Assembly: GCA_913065105.1 (NCBI GenBank)
Contig: CAJXZZ010000007.1
Span: 1 to 55,985, forward strand
Source of the DNA: an uncultured Gammaproteobacteria bacterium
GTDB lineage: Bacteria > Pseudomonadota > Gammaproteobacteria > SZUA-229
Reading direction: 5' to 3'
Length of the DNA: 55,985 bases
Positions 26,375-35,321 of this stretch are shown in pieces. The translations under genes were made by a program, and so were the position numbers. Positions within the stretch are counted from its first letter, which is position 1. Each line of letters begins with the position of its first letter. The notes below the pieces were generated by a model that had not been told where the DNA came from, searched no databases, and worked only from the letters and a program-made list of their open reading frames with translations.

Positions 26375-27937
26375 ATGAGTAATGAATCTACAGTAAAAGA
26401 TAAATTAATAATATTTGATACCACGTTGCGTGATGGCGAGCAAAGCCCTGGTGCGTCCATGACCAGGGATGAAAAAGTACGTATCGCCAAAGCGCTGGAA
26501 AAGATGCATGTTGATATTATCGAAGCGGGTTTTCCTATCGCCAGTCCTGGCGATTTTGAGTCGGTGAAAGCGGTTGCCTCGGTGATTAAAGACAGCACCG
26601 TATGTGGTTTGGCACGAGCCCTGGAAAAAGACATCTTGCGTGCGGGTGAAGCACTAAAACCAGCGGTTTCATCACGTATCCATACTTTTATTGCAACCTC
26701 GCCCATTCATATGAAAATGAAATTGCGCATGCAGCCGGACGATGTACTGGCGCAGGCGGTTAACTCAGTAAAGATGGCGAGACAATTTACCGATAATGTT
26801 GAATTCTCTCCAGAAGACGCGGGCCGCTCTGAGACCGATTTTTTATGTCGCATTATCGAAGCGGTGATCGATGCCGGTGCAACCACCATTAATATCCCTG
26901 ATACGGTCGGTTACAATATTCCGCATCAATTTGGTGAATTGATTGCTACCCTGATAGAGCGTATCCCAAATTCTGATAAAGCCATTTTTTCTGTGCATTG
27001 TCATAATGATCTGGGTCTTGCAGTAGGTAATTCACTGGCTGCAGTATTGAATGGCGCTCGCCAGGTCGAATGCACTATCAATGGCCTGGGTGAACGCGCA
27101 GGTAACGCCTCGTTAGAAGAAATCGTGATGGCAGTGCGTACCCGTCAGGATGTTTTTGGCTGTGATACCACACTTGATACCACGCAGATCGTACCGTGTT
27201 CAAAACTTGTTTCTGGCATTACCGGTTTTCCTGTGCAGCCTAACAAAGCGATCGTTGGCGCAAATGCATTTGCGCACGAATCGGGTATTCATCAGGACGG
27301 CATTTTGAAGAGTCGTGAAACCTACGAGATCATGCGCGCGCAGGATGTCGGCTGGTCTGATAATCGTATGGTGCTGGGAAAACATTCTGGTCGCAATGCA
27401 TTTAAGAGTCGCTTAAATGAATTAAATATCGAGTTTGCTTCTGAGCAGGAATTAAATGAGGCGTTCTCACGGTTTAAAGATCTGGCCGATAAAAAACACG
27501 AAATATTTGATGAAGATTTACGTGCACTGGTCGCGGACACCAATTGGGCGATACAGAATGATCGTTACAAACTAATCAGTCTGCGCGTGTGTTCAGAAAC
27601 CGGTGAAACTCCAACGGCATCGATGGTACTGGAAATTGGCGGCAATGAAGTGTCTGCTAGCGCCACTGGTGGTGGCCCGGTTGATGCTTCGTTCAGGGCT
27701 ATTGAGAGCGTGGTAAATAGTGAGACCCAGTTACAGCTATATTCGGTCAATAATATTACTAGTGGTACTGACGCACAGGGTGAGGTGACAGTACGATTAG
27801 AAAAGGCTGGTCGTATCATTAGTGGTCAGGGCGCGGATACCGATATTGTAATCGCTTCTGCTAACGCCTATATCAATGCGCTGAATAAACTGGACGAAGC
27901 CAATGATCGCGAGCACCCGCAGCTTGGTGACGTTTAG
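26375..27937 (+). CDS. leuA: 2-isopropylmalate synthase
   Basis: A 520-residue enzyme that condenses acetyl-CoA with 2-oxoisovalerate, the first committed step to leucine. The catalytic TIM barrel starts with [18 protein letters not shown] (residues about 13-30) and has the metal-binding [15 protein letters not shown] and [14 protein letters not shown]. The C-terminal regulatory domain (from about residue 390) is the leucine feedback-inhibition site. AAGG at 26364-26367 gives a seven-base spacing. leuB, leuC and leuD are not in the window. Confidence 0.97.
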   Translation: MSNESTVKDKLIIFDTTLRDGEQSPGASMTRDEKVRIAKALEKMHVDIIEAGFPIASPGDFESVKAVASVIKDSTVCGLARALEKDILRAGEALKPAVSSRIHTFIATSPIHMKMKLRMQPDDVLAQAVNSVKMARQFTDNVEFSPEDAGRSETDFLCRIIEAVIDAGATTINIPDTVGYNIPHQFGELIATLIERIPNSDKAIFSVHCHNDLGLAVGNSLAAVLNGARQVECTINGLGERAGNASLEEIVMAVRTRQDVFGCDTTLDTTQIVPCSKLVSGITGFPVQPNKAIVGANAFAHESGIHQDGILKSRETYEIMRAQDVGWSDNRMVLGKHSGRNAFKSRLNELNIEFASEQELNEAFSRFKDLADKKHEIFDEDLRALVADTNWAIQNDRYKLISLRVCSETGETPTASMVLEIGGNEVSASATGGGPVDASFRAIESVVNSETQLQLYSVNNITSGTDAQGEVTVRLEKAGRIISGQGADTDIVIASANAYINALNKLDEANDREHPQLGDV

Positions 27938-27965
27938 GCGTAGCGTTTATGAAGACGAGAGATTC

Positions 27966-28736
27966 ATGACTAAAGACGCTACACCACCGCTTACAGTTCT
28001 AGATGAAAATCAGCGTCGTTATTATCTCGACGTAATGGGTGTGCAGTGCTGGCAGTTGCTTGATACTGGAAACCAGCAAGCCATTGATCAAGATACTGGG
28101 CAGGCGATAGATGAGATTAAAGTCGACACGGATGTCGCTTCTGATCAGCTGGCGAGTAATAACATCAACTGGCCACAACTTGATAATGCCATTCAGCAAT
28201 GCACTAAATGCCAGCTGCACAAAACGCGTAAGCAGGCAGTTTCAGGTAAGGGCAGCCAGTCTGCTGAACTCATGTTTGTTCTGTTATCACCCGGCATGGA
28301 CGAGGCGTCAGGCTTGTTGACTGCTGAAGCGAACGCGCTTTTTTCTAAAATGCTATCGGCAATCAATGTATCCATCGATGATGTATACATCACCTCGTTA
28401 TTGAAGTGTGCGGTGCCAGCTCAGCACACCGTATCGCCGCATGAAATTCAACAATGTAATGATTATTTAAGGCAGCAAGTTCGATTGATTCAACCTAAAC
28501 GACTAATCGTATTAGGCGAAACTGCCATCCGCTGTATGTTGCAGAAAAATTCTACGTTAGATGATTTTCGTGAACTGATTAACTCGGATACTCATGCTGA
28601 GGCACTCTCTGTTAATACGTTTGAGTCGCTACCGCTGTTTGTCAGTTATTCGCCGCAAGAACTTTTACAGCAGCCAGAAAATAAACGCAAAGCCTGGTCG
28701 GATCTGCAACAGCTGCAAAAAATAATCCAGATATAA
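27966..28736 (+). CDS. predicted DNA polymerase III psi-like protein with an inactive family-4 UDG-like domain
   Basis: A 256-residue protein (ATG at 27966). Residues 17-32, RRYYLDVMGVQCWQLL, match the start of E. coli HolD (RRDWQLQQLGITQWSLR), the part that binds chi. Residues about 77-256 resemble family 4 uracil-DNA glycosylases: all four iron-sulfur-type cysteines are present (Cys79, Cys82, Cys148, Cys164). The usual GEAPG motif reads LSPGMDE, and the C-terminal catalytic HP is SP in SYSPQELLQQPENKRKAW. It precedes rimI exactly as holD does in E. coli. I infer a psi (clamp-loader) role rather than repair; a degenerate repair enzyme is the alternative. Confidence 0.7.
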   Translation: MTKDATPPLTVLDENQRRYYLDVMGVQCWQLLDTGNQQAIDQDTGQAIDEIKVDTDVASDQLASNNINWPQLDNAIQQCTKCQLHKTRKQAVSGKGSQSAELMFVLLSPGMDEASGLLTAEANALFSKMLSAINVSIDDVYITSLLKCAVPAQHTVSPHEIQQCNDYLRQQVRLIQPKRLIVLGETAIRCMLQKNSTLDDFRELINSDTHAEALSVNTFESLPLFVSYSPQELLQQPENKRKAWSDLQQLQKIIQI

Positions 28737-28758
28737 TTATCCAGACTACAGAGACGAT

Positions 28759-29253
28759 ATGGCAGTAAATTTTCAAGATATGAATGATGAACTGGGTGCA
28801 CTGATAGAGATACGCACGATGACTGCTTCTGATCTGAAGCAGGTTATTACTGTAGAAAAAAAAGCGTATCCCTATCCCTGGACACTGGGTATATTTCGCG
28901 ACTGTTTACGTGTGGGTTATAACGCATGGGTGATGACACTCGAAAATAATGTTATCGGTTACGGCATCGTAATGCTGGCTCCAGGTGAAGCGCATATTCT
29001 CAATATTTGCATCGATCCAGAATACCAGGGCAAGTCACTGGGTCGTTACATGCTGAATCATATAGTCGAAAAATCACATCAGACGGATATCGATATGGTG
29101 TTGCTTGAAGTGCGTCGTTCAAATATACACGCGCAGCAGTTGTATATTTCTGAAGGTTTTCATGAGCTAGGTGTGCGCAAGGCATATTACCCAGCTGATA
29201 ATGGACGTGAAGATGCGATTATTCTGGCAAAATATTTAGTACCAAAATCCTGA
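28759..29253 (+). CDS. rimI: ribosomal protein S18-alanine N-acetyltransferase
   Basis: A 164-residue GNAT acetyltransferase that acetylates the N-terminal Ala of ribosomal protein S18. Features: a substrate-side YPYPWTLGIFRDCL segment, acetyl-CoA pyrophosphate loop PEYQGKSLGRYML (Q/R-x-x-G-x-G/A type), and the late RRSNIHAQQLYISEGFHELGVRKAYY typical of RimI. It lies 22 bp after the psi-like gene, matching the holD-rimI pairing of enterobacteria. Confidence 0.94.
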   Translation: MAVNFQDMNDELGALIEIRTMTASDLKQVITVEKKAYPYPWTLGIFRDCLRVGYNAWVMTLENNVIGYGIVMLAPGEAHILNICIDPEYQGKSLGRYMLNHIVEKSHQTDIDMVLLEVRRSNIHAQQLYISEGFHELGVRKAYYPADNGREDAIILAKYLVPKS

Positions 29254-29363
29254 CAGTAAAAAAACACTCCTCATTATTAACCATATGCTACTGGCGAATG
29301 ACTGTATAACGCTGTTTCGTTATTCTATTCTGTTGCCTCAGAAGCCTGTATAATTGCGCCGCT

Positions 29364-30953
29364 ATGGCATATCTAGAAGAAGTAAAACGTCGGCGAACAT
29401 TCGCCATCATCTCTCACCCGGACGCGGGTAAAACCACGCTGACAGAAAAACTGCTGCTCTTCAGTGGTGCTATTCAGATGGCCGGCACCGTTAAGGGCAG
29501 GAAAGCCGCACGCCATGCAACATCAGACTGGATGGAGCTGGAAAAACAGCGTGGTATCTCGGTAACGTCATCGGTTATGCAGTTCCCGCATAAAGGTTGC
29601 ATCATCAATCTACTCGATACCCCGGGGCATGCCGATTTCTCCGAGGATACCTACCGCACATTAACCGCAGTTGATTCTGCGTTGATGGTGATCGATGCGG
29701 CCAAAGGGGTAGAGGAACGCACCATCAAATTGATGGATGTGTGTCGTCTGCGCACCACACCCATTATTACCTTTGTTAATAAGATGGACCGCGAAGCGCG
29801 CGAGCCAATCGATATCCTCGATGAGATCGAAGATATCCTGAATATCAAATGCGCACCGATTACCTGGCCGATCGGCATGGGTAAAAACTTTAAGGGCGTG
29901 TTTAACCTGGCGACGAACACCGTGCATTTTTTCAGTGCCACTCACGGTGGCAAGATACAGCAGGGTGATGTCATCGAAGGTCTGGATAATCCACAGCTTG
30001 ATGAGGTCTTAGGTTACATGGCCGCCGAACTGCGCGAAGAGATCGAACTGGTGAAAGGTGCCAGTCACGAGTTCGAGTTAGAGGCTTATCAGAAAGGTGA
30101 ACTGACACCAGTATTTTTTGGCTCGGGTATCAACAACTTTGGTATCGCAGAATTGCTCGATGCACTCAATGATTTTGCGCCATCTCCCAGGGCACGTGAG
30201 ACACAGACCCGCATAGTAGAACCGGAAGAAGATAAATTCACCGGCTTCGTCTTTAAAATACAGGCGAACATGGATCCCGGGCATCGCGACCGTATCGCTT
30301 TTGTACGCATATGTTCAGGTATGTATAAAAAAGGCATGAAAGTAAAACACGTGCGTTTGGGTAAAGATATAAAACTTGCCGATGCGGTCACCTTCATGGC
30401 GGCAGATCGCGAACAGGTCGAAGAAGCTTATACCGGTGATATCATCGGTTTGCATAATCACGGCACCATGCGTATCGGTGATACCTTTACCATGGGTGAA
30501 GATCTGGCGTTTACCGGTATCCCTAACTTTGCACCGGAACTATTTCGCCGCGCCCAGTTAAAAGATCCGTTAAAGATGAAAGCGCTGCAAAAAGGTCTCA
30601 TGCAATTATGTGAAGAGGGCGCTACCCAGCTGTATCGTCCACTACACAATAATGATTTAATCCTGGGTGCAGTCGGTGTGCTGCAGTTTGAAGTAGTCCA
30701 ACATCGTCTGATGGCTGAGTATAGCGTTGACTGCAATTTTGAAGCGGTAAATGTGACTACTGCACGCTGGATCGAATGTGACGATGAAAAAGAACTGACC
30801 AAATTCAAGAATCGTCAGACGACTAATCTGGCGTTAGATCATGCGGGTGATCTGGCGTATATCGCGCCGACACGGGTTAATCTTGATATGACGATTGAGA
30901 AGTGGCCGAAGATTAAGTTTCTTTCTACTCGTGAGCATGGGATTTATAACTAA
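29364..30953 (+). CDS. prfC: peptide chain release factor 3
   Basis: A 529-residue GTPase that recycles RF1/RF2 from terminated ribosomes. G1 is [11 protein letters not shown], switch II region [15 protein letters not shown]4 [10 protein letters not shown]. Domain II and the RF3-specific domain III ([20 protein letters not shown]) follow. The length matches E. coli RF3 (529). It is a separate transcription unit with a 110-bp upstream gap. No terminator hairpin is evident after the stop; the gene-free 30954-32732 region begins there. Confidence 0.98.
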   Translation: MAYLEEVKRRRTFAIISHPDAGKTTLTEKLLLFSGAIQMAGTVKGRKAARHATSDWMELEKQRGISVTSSVMQFPHKGCIINLLDTPGHADFSEDTYRTLTAVDSALMVIDAAKGVEERTIKLMDVCRLRTTPIITFVNKMDREAREPIDILDEIEDILNIKCAPITWPIGMGKNFKGVFNLATNTVHFFSATHGGKIQQGDVIEGLDNPQLDEVLGYMAAELREEIELVKGASHEFELEAYQKGELTPVFFGSGINNFGIAELLDALNDFAPSPRARETQTRIVEPEEDKFTGFVFKIQANMDPGHRDRIAFVRICSGMYKKGMKVKHVRLGKDIKLADAVTFMAADREQVEEAYTGDIIGLHNHGTMRIGDTFTMGEDLAFTGIPNFAPELFRRAQLKDPLKMKALQKGLMQLCEEGATQLYRPLHNNDLILGAVGVLQFEVVQHRLMAEYSVDCNFEAVNVTTARWIECDDEKELTKFKNRQTTNLALDHAGDLAYIAPTRVNLDMTIEKWPKIKFLSTREHGIYN

Positions 30954-30960
30954 AAAAGTT

Positions 30961-31028
30961 ATTCACCGCAGAGACGCTGAGTCGCAGAGAAAAACTTTTT
31001 TGTTACCACGCTCCTTGTGGAAATACAT
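30961..31028 (+). repeat. short intergenic repeats after prfC
   Basis: CACCGCAGAGACGCTGAG followed by TCGCAGAG (about 30964-30989) is an irregular CAGAG-type repeat. CCACGCTCCTTGTGG with AAATACAT (31006-31028) is a diverged copy of the palindrome at 4682-4705. Confidence 0.5.
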
Positions 31029-31117
31029 AATGAAGGACTGATCTTTTTTTGTTTTTTAAAATAGATCTATCCCTTAGCTTTAAAGTTCTCAACATTTACA
31101 CCTTACTATTATTAGAC

Positions 31118-31338
31118 ATTGCGAGTCTCGCCTCGCGGGCGACTCACTCTTTTGCTACAGCCCAAAAGAGTAAGCAGAAAAGGCCGCCCCAACTCGTTTG
31201 CCCTTCGGGTTCCTGAAACCTCAGTCACTGCCAACGAGCCCGCCTTGACGCGCTGTCCTGCGCGCAAGGCTAAATTCGCCGTCCATGGCGAATTTACTCT
31301 ACCAGTGCCTGAGCTTTCAGCAAACGAAAAGGGGAAGG
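31118..31338 (+). repeat. long intergenic repeat, copy A
   Basis: About 220 bp. It begins with a GTCTCGCC/GGGCGAC inverted repeat, then ACTCTTTTG and CAAAAGAGT (nine-base-pair palindrome), a conserved GGCCGCCC, and the hairpin AAATTCGCC (31271-31279)-GTCCAT-GGCGAATTT (31286-31294). An inverted, diverged copy B is at 32210-32439, and partial copies are at 32567, 52903, 52998 and 53500. A frame running through 31119-31469 is produced by the repeat and is not a gene. Confidence 0.85.
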
Positions 31339-31576
31339 TAAAACAAGCGTTGCAAGGATGGTTATTTCTCTGTAAAACTTCTGGTTATGTTTTGGCATAT
31401 TTGTATATTGGTGATAAGCCGACGTCTATCTATCACAATATTCCTGCCATCCACCTAATACACTGTTAGGGCATTAGTAGGTGTTTGCATTTATTTAGGG
31501 CGAGCGAAAGTATCAATGGACAGTGGAGTTTTAATTTATGCCGCTAAGAGATTAGCGATTACGATTTGATGCATTT

Positions 31577-31763
31577 GGCGAGGATAATAAACATTACTAT
31601 GATGTAATCAGATACACCAACGTTTATTACTATCTCGCCTATTTCAAATATAGGCATTTATTTTCACCATAAAAAAAGCCTGCTGAAGGCAGGCTTGGGG
31701 TTGAATACCGCTTATGCGGGTATTAATTTCAGGCACAAAAAAGCCCGCATAAACGGGCTTTTT
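31577..31763 (+). ncRNA. candidate structured non-coding RNA ending in a terminator
   Basis: GGCGAG (31577-31582) pairs with CTCGCC (31634-31639). Inside, TAATAAAC (31585-31592) pairs with GTTTATTA (31622-31629), and ATTAC (31593-31597) with GTAAT (31604-31608). The base GCC also fits an alternative helix GCCTAT (31637-31642) with ATAGGC (31650-31655). Then come AAGCCTGC/GCAGGCTT (31676-31696), AATACCGC/GCGGGTATT (31704-31724, one bulge) and a Rho-independent terminator. No + strand gene ends just upstream, so the terminator implies a separate transcript. A non-coding RNA is inferred; a chance or mobile inverted repeat is possible. I do not recognise the family. Confidence 0.45.
31737..31763 (+). 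terminator. Rho-independent terminator of an orphan transcript
   Basis: AAAAAGCCCG (31738-31747), loop CATAAA, CGGGCTTTTT (31754-31763): perfect ten-base-pair stem with T run. Confidence 0.88.
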
Positions 31764-31980
31764 ATACTCTAGACGCAACAACGCGTGAGGAGGAGAATAA
31801 CGCTAAATAATAATTTACACAAGCAGGTTATGTTTCACATATCAATCAATAACTTACAATGTTTTTGGGTTGCAGGTATAGGTAGATATGTATAGTGATC
31901 ATGTACAGGTCTATTTCAGTAGTAAATATTGCCTTTTTTTAACCGCAATAATCTGTTCTAACAACTCAATCAAGCGCGGT

Positions 31981-32162
31981 ACGTCCGATTAGCGTAGCGT
32001 AATCGGACGTATGTGTATTCTTACGCATTAAAATCTTTTCGCTAGAATAAATAAGAGACAAAATTAAAGGGATTGGTGACAAACTGTAATCATTATTTGT
32101 CACTACTAAATCGAGATAAGGGGATTGCTTAGCATTCGTCCGATTACGCTACGCTAATCGGA
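31981..32162. repeat. pair of inverted REP-like palindromes
   Basis: ACGTCCGATTA (31981-31991)-GCGTAGCG-TAATCGGACGT (32000-32010) is an 11-base-pair palindrome. TCCGATTA (32139-32146)-CGCTACGC-TAATCGGA (32155-32162) is the same unit in the other orientation. About 130 bp of AT-rich sequence lies between them with no coding frame. The layout resembles paired REP elements, but no transposase is near. Confidence 0.75.
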
Positions 32163-32209
32163 TCTACACACTGAAAACTATGTTGTTTTTTAGTTGTTGT
32201 TTTTAACTC

Positions 32210-32439
32210 CCTCTTTCATTTGCTGAATTCTTTGGTGTTGGTAGAACAAATTTGCCAGGGAAGGCGAATTTAGCCTTGCGCGCAGGGATAGCGCGTCAAG
32301 GCGGGTTCGTAGGCAACATCAAATAATTCAGGCACCCCGAGTGTTCTTCTCGGGGCAAATAGATAAGGGCGGCCTTTTCTGCTTACTCTTTTGGGCTGTA
32401 GCAAAAGAGTGAGTCGCCCGCGAGGCGAGACTCGCAATC
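32210..32439 (-). repeat. long intergenic repeat, copy B (inverted relative to copy A)
   Basis: Shares with copy A the GGCGGCCTTTT box, the ACTCTTTTG/CAAAAGAGT palindrome and the GTCGCC/GGCGAGAC end, read on the opposite strand. Its hairpin at the corresponding place is AAATTTGCC (32248-32256)-AGGGAA-GGCGAATTT (32263-32271). Confidence 0.85.
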
Positions 32440-32486
32440 TATAAGAATAAATACAACCTTAGATAGTTAGTAATGGCGGCATGTTA

Positions 32487-32558
32487 CAAAACACGTCCTG
32501 TGTTTTGCCCTGCGGGCCAGCTATAAAACAGATGTTCAATTTTGCTCCTGGCAAAATT
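32487..32558. repeat. two perfect hairpins with a shared loop type
   Basis: CAAAACAC (32487-32494)-GTCCT-GTGTTTTG (32500-32507) and AATTTTGC (32538-32545)-TCCTG-GCAAAATT (32551-32558). The arms are unrelated in sequence, but both loops contain TCCT, as do hairpins in the copy A repeat. Confidence 0.65.
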
Positions 32559-32566
32559 AGTCTGGT

Positions 32567-32621
32567 TACTCTTTTGGGCTGTAGCAAAAGAGTGACTCGC
32601 CAGCGGGGCGAGACCCGCAAT
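32567..32621 (-). repeat. long intergenic repeat, partial copy C
   Basis: Contains only the ACTCTTTTG-GGCTGTAG-CAAAAGAGT palindrome and the CTCGCCAGCGGGGCGAG end seen in copies B, D and E. Confidence 0.8.
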
Positions 32622-32732
32622 GCATTTATGGAGACAGAGGAATTATTTTTTAACCAAATGCCATAATTGATTAATATTTAATCCCCGAGTACTCTTTGAT
32701 TCTATTATTTACATAAATCAAGGGAGAGTGTC

Positions 32733-33734
32733 ATGAATCAAAGAACGCATACCTGGCTTGCAATACGAGCTATTGCTTTATTGGAGGATTCTAATGGCCC
32801 GAAGGGTCTCATTAAAATCCTGAAAGATAATGTGAAAGGCGCCGCTATTGGGAGCTGGATACCTGATTTACAAGATTCAAAAAAAGGCAGTGGTGATATA
32901 GATAACCATGTTTTTAAGATGAAGCCTTATGAAGGAAGTAATAAGTTTAGGTTCATTAAAAAAAGAAAGGCTTTATTTGATGAATTAGGTCAGGAGCGTA
33001 AGGTGTGTGAATTTCTGGATGATTGGGATTCTGTATTGGGTGCCGCATGGTGGAATAAAGCTTATAAGGCTTATCCAAATCCAGGGCAGCATCTTGCGAA
33101 TCGCTCAATGGCTTTAACAACAACTTTAATCGATCAGTTAATTCTTGGTGATAAAAAAGTTGCTGCTCTCGTACCTGGCACGGTCAGGTTTTCGGGCAAT
33201 CTTGATGATAATGCTCGATCACGCGCGGAGGAAGTTGCTACCTATTGTTTTATGCTTAGCCATTTTGTCGCGGACTCTAATCAACCTTGTCACTGTGATG
33301 CACGACTATTGTCAGGTTATAGCAATGGTCTACATAAAGAGATGGAAGCCGACTGGTCCAGGACTGTCGGTACGTACTTTGATAAGAGAAAGTATCTGAA
33401 AAATAATGAAACCCCAAATAAGATATTAGATGAAGCGCGAGCGATTGATGCTAAGTTCGATATCCAGTTTTCTAATCACGTACCAGACCTGCAGGCTAAA
33501 GATCCCTGGTTGGAGATTGTTAATATTTGCAGGGCATCTTTTGCCGTAGCCTCAGTTTTAGTGCCACCTGGTTCTATCTCGTATAAATCAAAAAAGAAAA
33601 CAAGTTTTGAAAAAATATTTGAAAGTGCTGATAGTGATCCTGAATTGTTGATAGACCTTAATCGCATGGTGATGCATGATGCCGTTTTAAATATTGCTAT
33701 CCTCTGGAAGAATCTCTGGAGTAAATTTTCTTAG
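32733..33734 (+). CDS. zinc-dependent phospholipase C / S1-P1 nuclease superfamily protein
   Basis: A 333-residue protein without signal peptide or lipobox. Its candidate metal ligands have the spacing of Bacillus cereus phospholipase C: Asp45, His59, His177, Asp181, His187, His201 and Glu205, against Asp55, His69, His118, Asp122, His128, His142 and Glu146. The two blocks SHFVADSNQPCHCD and HKEMEADW are the clearest. An insert of about 70 residues lies between His59 and His177. His6 (RTHTW) may stand for the N-terminal His. The family cleaves phosphodiesters with three zinc ions. Lack of an export signal is odd, since relatives are secreted and use the mature N-terminus as a ligand. The gene stands alone beside a repeat nest; substrate unknown. 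Confidence 0.7.
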   Translation: MNQRTHTWLAIRAIALLEDSNGPKGLIKILKDNVKGAAIGSWIPDLQDSKKGSGDIDNHVFKMKPYEGSNKFRFIKKRKALFDELGQERKVCEFLDDWDSVLGAAWWNKAYKAYPNPGQHLANRSMALTTTLIDQLILGDKKVAALVPGTVRFSGNLDDNARSRAEEVATYCFMLSHFVADSNQPCHCDARLLSGYSNGLHKEMEADWSRTVGTYFDKRKYLKNNETPNKILDEARAIDAKFDIQFSNHVPDLQAKDPWLEIVNICRASFAVASVLVPPGSISYKSKKKTSFEKIFESADSDPELLIDLNRMVMHDAVLNIAILWKNLWSKFS

Positions 33735-33866
33735 CTGGATAAGATAGTTAAAAATAAAAGGGGCGATACCCGCAAAGCCTAAATTAAAGTAAGTTGTGAC
33801 TACAATAACACCAACTCCGGCACATTTAATTAACGGGGTTAGATTCCATTAAATTCTAGACGTTAA

Positions 33867-34259
33867 CTAGTGAACAATCTCGATTTCAATTTTACCGCCT
33901 TCGATGCCTTCAGGGTTCAGATAATCGGTTTCATTTTCATCAAAGTAAACCCCGAAGGATGTATTAACTTTATCTTTTTTCTTAACAGACCTGGTATCAA
34001 ATAATCCAGGTTTTTCGCTCACCTGTTTTGATGTGTCTTCATCTGTGTCAATGACTGTTTCTATCATGTCTGGCGTAATTTCGAGATTGAGTGGTCGTGT
34101 GCTTATATCTGTTTCAGCCTGGGTGGAGGCTTTGTCTTTTGTCAGCGGAGGTTTAGTTACTGATGATTCAACAGATTTATCTGATTCACTATCGCAACCA
34201 ATAAAGCTCAACAGCAAGCCAAGTATAATCAAGCCAAGTATAATAAAGTGTTTCAACAT
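33867..34259 (-). CDS. small putative lipoprotein of unknown function
   Basis: A 130-residue protein with a lipoprotein signal (LIILGLLLSFIGC, Cys22). The remainder is polar and Thr/Ser/Asp-rich with no recognised domain (for instance TKPPLTKDKASTQAETD), likely disordered and anchored in an envelope membrane. It is 51 bp downstream of the MBL-fold lipoprotein start region but on the same strand as that gene and is read after it is passed; no operon can be assigned. I do not recognise it. Confidence 0.55.
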   Translation of the reverse strand: MLKHFIILGLIILGLLLSFIGCDSESDKSVESSVTKPPLTKDKASTQAETDISTRPLNLEITPDMIETVIDTDEDTSKQVSEKPGLFDTRSVKKKDKVNTSFGVYFDENETDYLNPEGIEGGKIEIEIVH

Positions 34260-34309
34260 AATAAATTAGAGGGGAGAACCCCCTCATAATTCAGTTTTTA
34301 TTTTTAAAT

Positions 34310-35299
34310 TTAAAACTCAGCTGCCTCTACTTCACCATAAGCCTGCGCACCTTGCGGCCCAAGCAGCTCATCATAACCAAACCAGTCTTTATATGCAGCG
34401 GTTGTTTCTTGTGAAATAGTAATCACATCACTACTATCAAGGTCATCCTCAAAAGCTTTTTTCGCTGCCCCATACACCTGAACTAAATAGTTAAGATATG
34501 TTTCTACCATGGCCTTGTCACCGGTTGGTCCGTGCCCCGGCACATAGGTTTTTATATCGCTTTCAAGTATCGTGTTGATGGTTGCTATGTTGCCCTGAAA
34601 CTGACCGTCTGATGTTCTGGGTATGCGTAGTGATAAAACATTGTCACCAAGAAATATCACCGAGCTTTCGACTACCTCGATCATGATATCGCTTGTAGTA
34701 TGGGCTATGCCGTAGTGGTGTATTTTAAATTCTGTGTCGCCGACTTTGATCACATCCGAATTATCAGTCGTAAGATTGGGTGCGACCACTTCTGTGCCCA
34801 GGCTGGCACCTTCGGTGAGGGTGTTCATGGTGTTGACCCAGTTTTCACCTTCGCCATTCTCTATCTCGACCAGCATCTCTGGGTGGCCATAAATTTTTAC
34901 GTCGGGATAGGCCGCTTTGATTGCCTGATTAGCTAACCAGTGATCACCGTGGATGTGGGTGTTAAATACTGCAACGACAGGTGTGTCGCTTATCTTTTTA
35001 ACTTCTTTAAGTACGTGTTCTCCAACCTGCACGGTGGAGCCAGGGTCAATGATAACCAGGCCAGATGAGGTTTTTACGACACCTGGATTATTCATGAAAC
35101 CTTTGTTTTGCGGAGTCGGTAATTCACGCGGCCCGTGCATTACCCAGGTATTGCTGGTTACCTGTTCAAATGTATAAGGAAAGTCAGCACTAGCGGTGGC
35201 TTCAGTTTTCTTGTTAGCACTCTGCTCGCTGGGCGGTGAACATGCGCTTAGCAAAACGACAAATAATAGTGAGCTTAGGGATTTGATCAGAATATTCAT
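34310..35299 (-). CDS. MBL-fold metallo-hydrolase lipoprotein
   Basis: A 329-residue lipoprotein (LFVVLLSAC, acylated Cys20). The metallo-beta-lactamase HxHxDH motif is NTHIHGDHW at about residues 111-119; further ligands are the His in IHHYGIAHT, the Asp in VIFLGDNVLS and the His in VPGHGPTGD. It resembles envelope MBL proteins annotated as SoxH-like or quinoprotein-relay hydrolases; the substrate is unknown, and true beta-lactamase activity should not be assumed. It is 22 bp from the DUF1304 gene on the same strand, so they may be co-transcribed. Confidence 0.85.
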   Translation of the reverse strand: MNILIKSLSSLLFVVLLSACSPPSEQSANKKTEATASADFPYTFEQVTSNTWVMHGPRELPTPQNKGFMNNPGVVKTSSGLVIIDPGSTVQVGEHVLKEVKKISDTPVVAVFNTHIHGDHWLANQAIKAAYPDVKIYGHPEMLVEIENGEGENWVNTMNTLTEGASLGTEVVAPNLTTDNSDVIKVGDTEFKIHHYGIAHTTSDIMIEVVESSVIFLGDNVLSLRIPRTSDGQFQGNIATINTILESDIKTYVPGHGPTGDKAMVETYLNYLVQVYGAAKKAFEDDLDSSDVITISQETTAAYKDWFGYDELLGPQGAQAYGEVEAAEF

Positions 35300-35321
35300 T
35301 ATTAAATACCAGTAGGTTTTA

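Noticed and set aside
31119-31469. A 116-codon frame in the gene-free region
   Set aside because: It is the reading of long repeat copy A; the same nucleotide pattern recurs in other copies without frame conservation.
34310-35299. MBL-fold lipoprotein as an antibiotic-resistance beta-lactamase
   Set aside because: The fold is shared by many hydrolases; nothing specific to beta-lactamases beyond the metal motif is visible, and the protein is a lipoprotein of the SoxH-like type.
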